A DNA stretch of 7,729 nucleotides from M55B165 sp051744245 (GCA_051744245.1 JBNJCV010000073.1:1-7729), one strand, 5' to 3'. Positions 1 through 6,835 are shown, numbered from the stretch's first letter. The notes: generated by a model not told the origin, from the letters alone. Numbers and translations are program-made.

Positions 1-47
1 TTTTTTTAGATTTTACATTTATGGCAGTTGGGGTAATATGTAATTAA
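1..47 (+). other. Left-edge leader, possibly the 3' end of an upstream gene
   Basis: Two forward frames are open from the window edge. One ends at TAA 41-43 (last residues SWGNM) and the other at TAA 45-47 (last residues VGVICN). Either could be the tail of an upstream gene ending about 30 bases before glgA, but the stretch is too short to choose between them or to recognise a family. The T-run at 1-7 could also be part of a terminator whose stem lies outside the window. Confidence 0.25.
12..39 (+). promoter_or_regulatory. Weak candidate sigma-70-type promoter for glgA
   Basis: TTTACA at 12-17 matches five of six bases of the -35 consensus. After a 16-base spacer, TAATAT at 34-39 matches four of six bases of the -10 consensus. 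Transcription would start near base 46 and give a leader of about 30 bases before glgA. The match is weak in AT-rich DNA, and glgA may instead be read from an upstream gene. Confidence 0.25.
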
Positions 48-75
48 AGTAACCTAAATTAAGGGGGGAAGTAAT

Positions 76-1533
76 ATGAAAGTAGCCATGTGTTCAACTG
101 AAGCGGTACCCTTTGCCAAAACGGGGGGTTTGGCTGATGTGGTAGGTGCGCTTCCTTCTGCCCTGGGAAAAGTGGGGGTAGAGTGTTTTGTAATTATGCC
201 CTACTATAACTCCATTTTTGGGAAAGATTACAGGTTTAAGAAAGTAAGGAATAAATTAAATGTCTCCATGAATGAAAGCAATGAGGAATTTTTTGACCTT
301 CTGTCTTTGAAGCATGAAGGAATTTCTTTTTATTTTATAAAAAAAGACGAGTTCTTTGACCGCAATTACTTATATGGGACCCCTAAGGGTGATTACAAGG
401 ATAACGGTAAAAGGTATAGCTTCTTCTCAAAAGCAATACTTGAAGTTCTAGAGGAGCTGGATTTAGGTGTGGATGTAATACACTTAAATGATTACCATTG
501 CGGGCTTGTCCCCATATATCTTAGGGAAATAAGGGAAAATGATTTGCCGGGAAAAGATTTTTTTAAAAATACCTCTACTGTTTTTACCATACACAATCTT
601 GCTTATCAGGGAATATTCCAGAAGGAAATTTTAGAGTACAATGGGCTGGGATATAAATACTTTAAAATTGATGGGCTGGAATTTTACGGGAAAATAAATT
701 TCATGAAAGGGGCTATACTGTTTTCAGATAAAATAACTACTGTAAGCCCTACTTACGCTAAAGAAATCCTCACTCCCCAATATGGTCATGACCTGGATGG
801 GATTTCAAGGTCCCGGCAAAGGGATTTAAGTGGCATAGTTAACGGGATTGATTACATGGCGTGGGATCCAAGGCAGGATAACAAAATTGTTAAAAATTAT
901 AATATAAATAGCCTTACCGGAAAAAAAGAATGCAAGGATTTTCTGGTAGATAATTATTTTAATAAAAGATTCAGGGATAAACCTTTAATAGGCGCAGTAA
1001 CTAGGTTGTCTGAGCAAAAGGGCATTGACTTAATTATAGATGCTATAGAAGAAATCTCAGGCAATGATTTTCTGCTTATTATATTAGGCACCGGGGAGGA
1101 TAAATATCATAAGGTATTAAAGAAATTGCATAAAAAATATGAAGGAAGCCTATGTGCCCATATATTATATGATGACAGGCTGGCAAGAAGGATTTATTCA
1201 GGAAGTGACTTGTTTCTGATGCCCTCGAAATATGAGCCATGCGGATTAGGCCAGCTTATAAGTTTAAGGTACGGGACAGTTCCCGTGGTCAGAGATACCG
1301 GAGGTCTTTCTGATACTATCAAGGATATAAAGACAGAAGGGGACATAGAGGAAGGTGGAACCGGATTTAAATTCAAGGAATATAAAAGTGCCAGCATGGT
1401 AGAGGCATTAGACCGCGTACTTCCTTTTTATGAAAATGGAAGGCTTTGGAACAAAATTGTAAAAAACGGCATGAATAGTGATTTTTCATGGAAAAATTCA
1501 GCAGAATTGTATAAAAAGTTATATGAGGGTTAA
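76..1533 (+). CDS. glgA: Glycogen/starch synthase GlgA (GT5 family)
   Basis: This cytosolic enzyme extends alpha-1,4-glucan chains using a nucleotide-glucose donor, ADP-glucose in most bacteria. The 485-residue protein is close to the usual bacterial GlgA length (about 475-490) and looks complete. The N-terminal GT5 half carries the KTGGLADV donor-binding loop at residues 15-22 and HNLAYQG at 173-179. The C-terminal GT-B half has TRLSEQKG at 309-316 (R310 and K315 match the phosphate-binding Arg/Lys pair of the family) and PSKYEPCGLGQL at 383-394 with the conserved E387, followed by RDTGGL at 406-411. The ATG start has an AAGGGGGG Shine-Dalgarno sequence at 61-68, 7 bases upstream, and the KTGGL loop is at the normal distance from the N-terminus. 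The gene ends 2 bases before the histidine kinase gene, which implies co-transcription. The family call is very secure. The ADP rather than UDP preference is inferred from the family. Confidence 0.96.
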   Translation: MKVAMCSTEAVPFAKTGGLADVVGALPSALGKVGVECFVIMPYYNSIFGKDYRFKKVRNKLNVSMNESNEEFFDLLSLKHEGISFYFIKKDEFFDRNYLYGTPKGDYKDNGKRYSFFSKAILEVLEELDLGVDVIHLNDYHCGLVPIYLREIRENDLPGKDFFKNTSTVFTIHNLAYQGIFQKEILEYNGLGYKYFKIDGLEFYGKINFMKGAILFSDKITTVSPTYAKEILTPQYGHDLDGISRSRQRDLSGIVNGIDYMAWDPRQDNKIVKNYNINSLTGKKECKDFLVDNYFNKRFRDKPLIGAVTRLSEQKGIDLIIDAIEEISGNDFLLIILGTGEDKYHKVLKKLHKKYEGSLCAHILYDDRLARRIYSGSDLFLMPSKYEPCGLGQLISLRYGTVPVVRDTGGLSDTIKDIKTEGDIEEGGTGFKFKEYKSASMVEALDRVLPFYENGRLWNKIVKNGMNSDFSWKNSAELYKKLYEG

Positions 1534-1535
1534 AC

Positions 1536-3302
1536 ATGCCTGAAATAACAAAGGAAGACAAAACCGTATTAAGAAAATTAAATATACTCTACCAAATATC
1601 CAAATATGTATCTTCAACCCTGGATATCGATAAGGTGTTAAAGATTATATTGACTGGGGTCACTTTTGGCAATGGATTTGGCTTCAATAGAGCCCACCTG
1701 TTTTTAGCAGACAGAAGTAATGAACATTTGGTTGGAAGAATGGCAGTAGGCCCGGATAGCAAGCAGGATTCTGTAAAAATATGGGAAGGAATAAAAGAGA
1801 AAGATTATTCTCTTGATGCATTCTTAAAATCCCAGGTAAAAAATAAGGGGATTCACTCGCAGATAGATAAAAAAATAAAGGATATTAAAATACCATTATC
1901 TACTGGCAAGCTTGCCTCCAGATCATACAGGGATAATAAGATTGAAAATGTAGATTTAGGGTCACCCCAGTACAAGGAAGAAGATATTGAAAAAGAGCTG
2001 ATAGAATACATTGGATATCCCAGGTTCTGCATCATACCCCTATCTTCCTTTAAAAGGCCGGCAGGGATACTGATTGTAGACAATAAATATAACCAAAGGA
2101 TAATAGATGAAGAAGATATAACCTTTCTGTATATGTTAAGCCAGCAGGCTACCCTTGCAATTGAGAATGCAAATGCTTACCAGGACTTAAAGCGTATTAT
2201 AAAAAGGTTGGTACAGGTAAATGAAAAGATTAATTACTTGAAGGAATATAATGAAAATATTGTAGAAAATATTCCTGTAGGAATCTGTGTGGTAAATGTG
2301 GAGAGTATTATCAGGGCCTGCAATTCCTATTTTTGCAGGATGGTAGATAGGGGCAAGGGAAGCCTTTTGGGCTCAAATATAGCAAGACATGGAATAGAAA
2401 TAAAGGGAGTTAATATAAAGAGGTACATAAAGAAAGCCCTAAATAAAGGCAAAAGCAGAATTTTTGAAAAAGAAAATTGCCGGTTTGGGCCAGGAGAAGA
2501 GAAAATCTGTAATGTAAACTTGAGCATTTTAAAGAATGCAAAAAATGGAATTGATGGAGTAATAATAATCCTGGATGATATAACTGAAAAAACTAAGCTG
2601 GAAAAAAATTTGGAGGATCTAAAAAAGCTTGCCCAGTTAGGTGAACTTGCCGCCCAAGTTTCACATGAAATAAGAAACCCCCTAGTGGCTATAGGGGGAT
2701 ATGCCCGGCGGGCAAAAAAGAAATTATTGGCCGGAGAAGAAGTTAAAGTTAAAAACCTTTCTATAATTGCAGAAGAAGCGCAAAGGCTAGAGGGCATTTT
2801 AGACAACACCCTCCACTTTAGCCGGAAAAGAAAGATATCCTTTAAAAGGATTAACCTGGTAAATGTGCTGAAGGATGTCATGAGTGTAATTGAAGCTTAT
2901 GCAGAAAAAAATGAGGTAAAGGTTAATATGGTAAATAGGAGTGGAATTGGAGAAAGAGTCATTATTAAAGGTTCAGCCAGTCACCTAAAACAAGCTTTTA
3001 TAAATCTTATAAAAAATTCAATAGAGGCTTCCTATAGGGGGGATGCTGTAAATATATACTTGGAAAGAAAAGGAAATGATAAGATAATTATAAAAATTGA
3101 AAATAGAGGTTCAATAATTGAAAAGGAAGACATAGAGAAAATATTTTTACCCTTTTACTCTAGAAAAAAAACGGGAACCGGCCTGGGCCTTGCTATAACT
3201 AAAAGCATTATTTCAGATCATAATGGAAAAATTGACGCAAGAAGTGAAAACGACATAACAGTATTTATAATTAAGCTTCCGCTGGAGGTGAGGGTAAGAT
3301 GA
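1536..3302 (+). CDS. Soluble GAF-PAS sensor histidine kinase
   Basis: This is the sensor half of a two-component system, probably phosphorylating the receiver encoded just downstream. The 588 residues contain no signal peptide or membrane segment, so it should sense a cytosolic cue. The order is a GAF-like domain at about 10-212 (FGFNRAHLFL near 48-57, and a long variable insert at about 75-150), a short helical linker, a PAS-like domain at about 235-350 (ENIPVGICVVN at 244-254), a HisKA dimerisation domain with SHEIRNPL at 376-383 (phospho-acceptor H377), and a HATPase domain with N-box NLIKNSIEA at 490-498, FLPFYS at 537-542 and GTGLGLA at 547-553. The G1 box is altered to NRGSII at 523-528, so the usual Asp is Asn. 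The ATG start has GAGGGT at 1525-1530 as its SD, inside the glgA end. It overlaps the receiver gene by 4 bases. The ligand is unknown. Confidence 0.93.
   Translation: MPEITKEDKTVLRKLNILYQISKYVSSTLDIDKVLKIILTGVTFGNGFGFNRAHLFLADRSNEHLVGRMAVGPDSKQDSVKIWEGIKEKDYSLDAFLKSQVKNKGIHSQIDKKIKDIKIPLSTGKLASRSYRDNKIENVDLGSPQYKEEDIEKELIEYIGYPRFCIIPLSSFKRPAGILIVDNKYNQRIIDEEDITFLYMLSQQATLAIENANAYQDLKRIIKRLVQVNEKINYLKEYNENIVENIPVGICVVNVESIIRACNSYFCRMVDRGKGSLLGSNIARHGIEIKGVNIKRYIKKALNKGKSRIFEKENCRFGPGEEKICNVNLSILKNAKNGIDGVIIILDDITEKTKLEKNLEDLKKLAQLGELAAQVSHEIRNPLVAIGGYARRAKKKLLAGEEVKVKNLSIIAEEAQRLEGILDNTLHFSRKRKISFKRINLVNVLKDVMSVIEAYAEKNEVKVNMVNRSGIGERVIIKGSASHLKQAFINLIKNSIEASYRGDAVNIYLERKGNDKIIIKIENRGSIIEKEDIEKIFLPFYSRKKTGTGLGLAITKSIISDHNGKIDARSENDITVFIIKLPLEVRVR
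3284..3291 (+). promoter_or_regulatory. Strong Shine-Dalgarno site for the receiver gene
   Basis: GGAGGTGA is a full match to the anti-SD end of 16S rRNA and lies 7 bases before the ATG at 3299. It is inside the last codons of the histidine kinase gene and supports the ATGA-overlap start. The receiver may therefore be translated efficiently, perhaps more than the kinase, although that is an inference. Confidence 0.8.
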
Positions 3303-3649
3303 GCAAGATACTGATAATTGAGGATGAAGACAATATCAGAAATTTATACAGGGATGAATTAATTGATGAGGGTTATGAAGTAATAACGGCAGAAGACGGA
3401 AAAGACGGCTTTAACCAGTTTGTAAATAACCAGCCGGACCTTATTACTATTGACATAAAAATGAAGGGAATGGATGGGATAGAGCTGATGCATAAAATAA
3501 GGAAAATAGATAAAAATATTCCCATTATCTTATATACGGCATATGGAGAATATTCGCAGAATTTTGCTACCTGGGCTGCTGATGAGTACCTGGTTAAAAG
3601 TTCTGATTTAAAAGAGTTAAAAGACAAAATTAGAAAGATGGTTTCATAA
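3299..3649 (+). CDS. Single-domain CheY-like response regulator (receiver only)
   Basis: This 116-residue protein is one receiver domain with no DNA-binding or enzymatic output domain. The phosphorylation site is complete: acidic residues E8, D9 and E10 near the N-terminus, phospho-acceptor D52 in the segment TIDIKMKGMDG (50-60), switch T80 in LYTAYGE, and K100 in YLVKSSDL. The start overlaps the kinase stop as ATGA (ATG 3299-3301, TGA 3300-3302), which implies translational coupling and cognate pairing with the kinase. Without an output domain it must act by protein-protein contact, as CheY or Spo0F do, or pass phosphate to another protein. That partner is not visible here. The gene ends at 3649, and the next promoter overlaps its stop codon. 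Confidence 0.93.
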   Translation: MSKILIIEDEDNIRNLYRDELIDEGYEVITAEDGKDGFNQFVNNQPDLITIDIKMKGMDGIELMHKIRKIDKNIPIILYTAYGEYSQNFATWAADEYLVKSSDLKELKDKIRKMVS

Positions 3650-3678
3650 TTTACATTAATATCTAAAAGGGATATAAT
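3650..3678 (+). promoter_or_regulatory. Near-consensus sigma-70-type promoter for galT
   Basis: TTTACA at 3650-3655 (five of six bases) is followed by exactly 17 bases and a perfect TATAAT at 3673-3678. The -35 hexamer begins directly after the TAA stop of the receiver gene (3647-3649). Transcription should start near 3685, giving a leader of about 24 bases to the TTG start at 3709. This is the best promoter in the window and suggests that galT-tilS-hpt can be expressed separately from glgA and the signalling genes. Confidence 0.75.
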
Positions 3679-3690
3679 ACCTGTTTTATG

Positions 3691-3700
3691 GAAAGGGGTG
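3691..3700 (+). promoter_or_regulatory. Shine-Dalgarno site that decides the galT start
   Basis: GAAAGGGGTG lies 8 bases before an in-frame TTG at 3709. The in-frame ATG at 3688 has no SD upstream and is only about 3 bases from the predicted transcription start, and this purine tract would lie inside its coding region. The TTG is therefore the better start. Confidence 0.75.
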
Positions 3701-3708
3701 AACTAGAT

Positions 3709-4740
3709 TTGCCTGAACTGAGAAAAGATTTAATAACTGGTGAATGGGTAATAATTGCCACCGAAAGGGCAAAAAGGCCTGATAAATTTAAAGGGGCGCC
3801 TTCCGATGTAAATATTAAAACCAGTACCGAAAGTTGCCCGTTCTGTTATGGTAATGAAAGCATGACACCCAAAGAAGTGTTCACTATTTGTTCCAGCAGG
3901 GAACGCAAGCCCAATACTAAAGGATGGCAAGTAAGGGTTGTACCTAATAAATTTCCTGCCCTTCTTTCCAATTTGCCATTAGAATCTTCAAAGGTAGGAA
4001 TTTATGATGTAATGAATGGATTTGGAGTGCATGAAGTAATTATTGCATCCCCAAAACATATACACAGTATTGCGGAGCTGGAGCTGGGGGAATTTGAATT
4101 GATGGTAAATTCATATGTAAACAGGATGCGGTCATTACAGAATGATGAAAGAATAAAATCTATCATTATAATGCATAACCAGGGAAAGGAGGCTGGGGCT
4201 TCCTTAGACCATATCCATTCCCAACTTTTTGCACTTCCCTTGATACCTCCTGTACTGGGCAAAGAACTTAGCGGAACTCTGGGTTATTTTAACGGCAATA
4301 ATAGCTGCGCGATGTGTGATATATTAAAATTTGAGTCCAGGGAAGACAAAAGGGTAGTTTTTGAGGATAACAATTTTATGGTTATTGAGCCTTTTGCTTC
4401 TAGCTCGCCTTACGAAACCTGGATTGTACCTAAAAAGCATAGTCCAAGCTTTGAAAACTTGGAGGCAGAAGAAATTAGCTCATTTTCCTATTGCCTAAAA
4501 GTTGTTATGGACTTCTTCTATAGTGATCTTAATAATCCGCCATTTAATTATTATATACATACAAGCCCTACATTTATTGACACCAGCAAGTATTTCCACT
4601 GGCATCTTGAGTTATTTCCTAAATTAACCATAAAGGCAGGCTTTGAAATGGGGACGGGAGTTAATATAAACATAACCAGCCCTGAATTTACTGCAGAATT
4701 TATGAAGGAAAAACTAAAAAGGCTAAAGGTAAAAGTTTAA
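3709..4740 (+). CDS. galT: Galactose-1-phosphate uridylyltransferase family protein (GalT-like)
   Basis: GalT exchanges UMP between UDP-glucose and galactose-1-phosphate in the Leloir pathway through a uridylylated histidine. From the TTG start the protein is 343 residues, normal for the family, and begins LPELRKDLITGEWVII, matching typical GalT N-termini. An alternative ATG at 3688 would add seven residues (350). In TTG numbering, the first half has a CPFC zinc pair at 43-46 and the catalytic HIHSQ motif at 168-172, with the second His (170) as the expected nucleophile. The second half has another Cys pair, CAMC at 200-203, and HWH at 297-299. This fits the two-HIT-like-halves fold of GalT. 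The family also contains ADP-glucose phosphorylases, so the exact substrate is not proven, and glgA nearby makes that alternative worth noting. It has its own strong promoter and ends 11 bases before tilS. Confidence 0.88.
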   Translation: MPELRKDLITGEWVIIATERAKRPDKFKGAPSDVNIKTSTESCPFCYGNESMTPKEVFTICSSRERKPNTKGWQVRVVPNKFPALLSNLPLESSKVGIYDVMNGFGVHEVIIASPKHIHSIAELELGEFELMVNSYVNRMRSLQNDERIKSIIIMHNQGKEAGASLDHIHSQLFALPLIPPVLGKELSGTLGYFNGNNSCAMCDILKFESREDKRVVFEDNNFMVIEPFASSSPYETWIVPKKHSPSFENLEAEEISSFSYCLKVVMDFFYSDLNNPPFNYYIHTSPTFIDTSKYFHWHLELFPKLTIKAGFEMGTGVNINITSPEFTAEFMKEKLKRLKVKV

Positions 4741-4751
4741 CCATATTTATA

Positions 4752-6209
4752 GTGCAAAATTTAGTAGACAAAGTAAAAGAAACTATTACTCACTACTGTA
4801 TGCTGGAGAAAAATGATAAGGTGTTGGTTTCAATTTCTGGTGGTCCTGATTCAGTTTTCTTGCTGCACTCCTTAACTACGTTAAGTAAAGAACTTAGAGT
4901 TAATATTACTGCTTTCCATCTTGACCACATGACAAGGGGTGGACAATCTAAAAAAGATGCACTTTTTGTAAAAGGTTTATGTGAAAGGAAAGGAATAAAA
5001 CTTATAAGCAGAAAGGAAAATGCTAAAAAATGGAGCAAGGGGGAAGGCTATTCCTTTCAGGAAGGGGCTAGAATATTAAGGCTAAAATACCTGAATGAAG
5101 CTGCCATGGAATACAATATAGATAAAATAGCTATAGGTCATAATGCTGATGATAATATAGAGACTTTGCTGATGAACCTTATACGGGGCACTGGGTTGAG
5201 GGGACTGGCAGGAATTGACCCTGTGTCAGGTAAGATAATACGTCCCCTAATAGGGGTTTTCAGAAAAGACATTCTAAATTTCTTGGATACCAATGGTATT
5301 AGCTATAGGATAGATAGAACTAACCTGGAAACTGAATATTTTAGAAATAAAGTAAGGAACATACTGGTTCCGGTCATTGAAGGCAAATTAAGGAAAGGTT
5401 TTAAAAAGAACATTAAAAGAACTATAGAAATAATAAGAGGGGAAAATGATTATTTAGATAAGTCCGCAGAAGATTTATTGCATAAAAATTGTGAAGTTAT
5501 AAGAGCTGGTCATAAAATTATCCTTGTAGAAATGCCGGTAGAATTTATTGCCGAACTGTACTATGGGCTAAAAAATAGGGTAATCTTAAAAGCTATAGAG
5601 GCAGTCAGGGGAAATTTAGTGGATATTAAATTGAAAAATATTGAAGATATACTAAATATTAGCAAGGAAGGGGGAGAGGCAAAAAAAGTTAGCATATCCA
5701 AAGAAACAGTTGCCATAAAAGAAAAGGGGAGCTTGTTTTTGGTAAATAATTTGTACAAAAGAGACTTGCCTGAGAAGTACAGGCTTCTTTTAGGGGAGGT
5801 AAATCAGCCTGAACAGGAATTAGAAATAAGGGATGGTAAAAAAACCACTTATAAAGAGTTTAATCTAGACGTATATACTAAGTTAATGGATAATGGTTCC
5901 AAAGATAAGGAGTTTAAGTCTGCAAAAGGCAATGAAGCATTTTTAGATTATGATAAAATAGATTTTCCTGTTAAAATAATGTATTGGAAAAAAGGTGACA
6001 GATTTTTTCCTTTGGGAATGGAAGCAGAAAAGAAGTTACAGGATTTTTTTACCGACCTTAAAATTCCAAAGCATTCTAGAGGCCTGATACCGGTGTTTAA
6101 GGACAAAGAAAAAATAATTTGGGTTGCAGGCTATAGGATAGACCAAAGGGTAAGAATTACTGGAAATACTTCCAAAATATTATATATAAAAGTAAATAGA
6201 AATGACTAA
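4752..6209 (+). CDS. tilS: tRNA(Ile)-lysidine synthase TilS
   Basis: TilS attaches lysine to C34 of the CAU-anticodon tRNA-Ile using ATP, so that this tRNA reads AUA as isoleucine. It is cytosolic and generally essential. The 485 residues are a full-length, long-form TilS. Motifs seen are the PP-loop SGGPDS at 29-34, GHNADDNIETLL at 129-140 followed by RGTGLRGL at 145-152, RPLIGVFRKDI at 164-174, and RNKVRNILVP at 198-207. A central linker precedes the C-terminal TilS domain at about 407-480, which includes WKKGDRFFPLGM (412-423) and DFFTDLKIP (431-439). The start is a GTG. The next Met, at residue 17, would leave only 12 residues before the PP-loop, and there is no in-frame start between the GTG and the galT stop. 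No SD lies at normal spacing, so initiation may depend on coupling to galT. It overlaps hpt by 8 bases. Confidence 0.95.
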   Translation: MQNLVDKVKETITHYCMLEKNDKVLVSISGGPDSVFLLHSLTTLSKELRVNITAFHLDHMTRGGQSKKDALFVKGLCERKGIKLISRKENAKKWSKGEGYSFQEGARILRLKYLNEAAMEYNIDKIAIGHNADDNIETLLMNLIRGTGLRGLAGIDPVSGKIIRPLIGVFRKDILNFLDTNGISYRIDRTNLETEYFRNKVRNILVPVIEGKLRKGFKKNIKRTIEIIRGENDYLDKSAEDLLHKNCEVIRAGHKIILVEMPVEFIAELYYGLKNRVILKAIEAVRGNLVDIKLKNIEDILNISKEGGEAKKVSISKETVAIKEKGSLFLVNNLYKRDLPEKYRLLLGEVNQPEQELEIRDGKKTTYKEFNLDVYTKLMDNGSKDKEFKSAKGNEAFLDYDKIDFPVKIMYWKKGDRFFPLGMEAEKKLQDFFTDLKIPKHSRGLIPVFKDKEKIIWVAGYRIDQRVRITGNTSKILYIKVNRND

Positions 6210-6780
6210 ATATAAATTAGTAAAAGATGCAAATAAACATTATATTTTGAACGACGGGGCCAAGATCAAAGTTCTTATATCTGAAGAAGAACTAATGGAG
6301 AAAATAAAAGAGTTAGGGAAACAGATTACCGAAGATTATAAGGACAGAAATCCTATATTGGTGGCAGTGCTGAGAGGCTCGTTTATATTTGTTGCAGATA
6401 TTTCTAGGGAGTTAAAAATACCGGTAACCTTTGATTTTATGGCAGTGTCCAGTTATGGAAATTCTAAGTTCAGCTCTGGAATTGTAAGGATAACCAAAGA
6501 CCTGGAATTTAATATTGAAAATAAGAATGTATTAATAATTGAAGATATAATAGATTCAGGGAGGACTCTAAATTACCTGATTAAAAACCTGGAGGCAAGA
6601 AACCCTAAGTCGATTGAAGTCTGCGCCCTACTGGATAAAAATGTCCCCAGGAAAAAGAAAAATAAAATAAAATATAAAGGGTTTGATATACCCAATAAAT
6701 TTGTCGTAGGTTATGGTTTGGATTATGCTGAAAAATACAGAAATATACCATTTATAGGGTATATTGAAAATGAAGTATAA
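6202..6780 (+). CDS. hpt: Hypoxanthine phosphoribosyltransferase
   Basis: This cytosolic purine-salvage enzyme makes IMP (and usually GMP) from hypoxanthine (or guanine) and PRPP. The 192 residues contain LRGS at 57-60 (pyrophosphate-binding loop), SSYGNS at 83-88 (flexible loop), the PRPP-binding signature VLIIEDIIDSGRTL at 110-123, and the C-terminal purine-binding segment VVGYGLDYAEKYRN at 168-181. The protein is about ten residues longer than the Bacillus enzyme because of an N-terminal extension of roughly 15 residues. The ATG overlaps the tilS 3' end (tilS TAA at 6207-6209), and no clear SD precedes it, so translation is probably coupled to tilS. A TTG at residue 16 is a possible later start but also lacks an SD. 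The tilS-hpt-ftsH order supports the call. Confidence 0.95.
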   Translation: MTKYKLVKDANKHYILNDGAKIKVLISEEELMEKIKELGKQITEDYKDRNPILVAVLRGSFIFVADISRELKIPVTFDFMAVSSYGNSKFSSGIVRITKDLEFNIENKNVLIIEDIIDSGRTLNYLIKNLEARNPKSIEVCALLDKNVPRKKKNKIKYKGFDIPNKFVVGYGLDYAEKYRNIPFIGYIENEV

Positions 6781-6792
6781 TTATACTATTAT
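6764..6792 (+). promoter_or_regulatory. Candidate sigma-70-type promoter for ftsH
   Basis: TTGAAA at 6764-6769 (five of six bases) lies in the 3' end of hpt. It is followed by a 17-base spacer and TATTAT at 6787-6792 (five of six bases). Transcription would begin near 6799, leaving a leader of about 53 bases before ftsH. The spacing is ideal, but AT-rich sequence makes chance matches likely, so this is a moderate call. Read-through from hpt is also possible because no terminator is seen. Confidence 0.5.
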
Positions 6793-6796
6793 CTTT

Positions 6797-6822
6797 TACA
6801 ACAGCTTATAAGTTAAGTTGTA
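6797..6822 (+). repeat. Inverted repeat in the hpt-ftsH gap
   Basis: TACAAC at 6797-6802 is exactly repeated in reverse complement as GTTGTA at 6817-6822. Between them lies an 8-base palindrome, CTTATAAG (6805-6812), whose centre is one base off the outer repeat's centre. It falls at the predicted ftsH transcription start. It could be an operator or a short hairpin at the 5' end of the mRNA. No T-run follows, so it does not look like a terminator. It does not match the CIRCE heat-shock operator. Confidence 0.45.
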
Positions 6823-6835
6823 TAAATCTTAGAAA

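Noticed and set aside
1..10. Terminator T-run at the left edge
   Set aside because: Any hairpin would be outside the window, so it cannot be supported.
21..47. Short leader peptide (ATG at 21, eight codons) before glgA
   Set aside because: It has no SD and may simply be the tail of a longer frame from the left. The residues show no attenuator-like run.
2327..2881. Open frame of 184 codons on the minus strand
   Set aside because: It lies wholly antisense to the PAS-HisKA part of the kinase gene. Its protein is Ser/Phe/Leu-rich with no recognisable motif, as expected for a shadow of AT-rich coding DNA.
3164..3171. Run of eight A's as a programmed frameshift site in the kinase gene
   Set aside because: The reading frame continues normally into GTGLGLA and the end of the ATPase domain, and no stimulatory structure or useful alternative frame was seen.
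1536..3302. Membrane-bound sensor
   Set aside because: No hydrophobic stretch long enough for a membrane segment was found anywhere in the 588 residues, so the kinase is called soluble.
6797..6822. CIRCE or CtsR heat-shock operator before ftsH
   Set aside because: The arms TACAAC/GTTGTA do not resemble the CIRCE arms TTAGCACTC/GAGTGCTAA or the CtsR heptad repeats.
6797..6826. Rho-independent terminator after hpt
   Set aside because: The inverted repeat is AT-rich with a 6-base outer stem, and it is followed by TATAAATCTT rather than a T-run.
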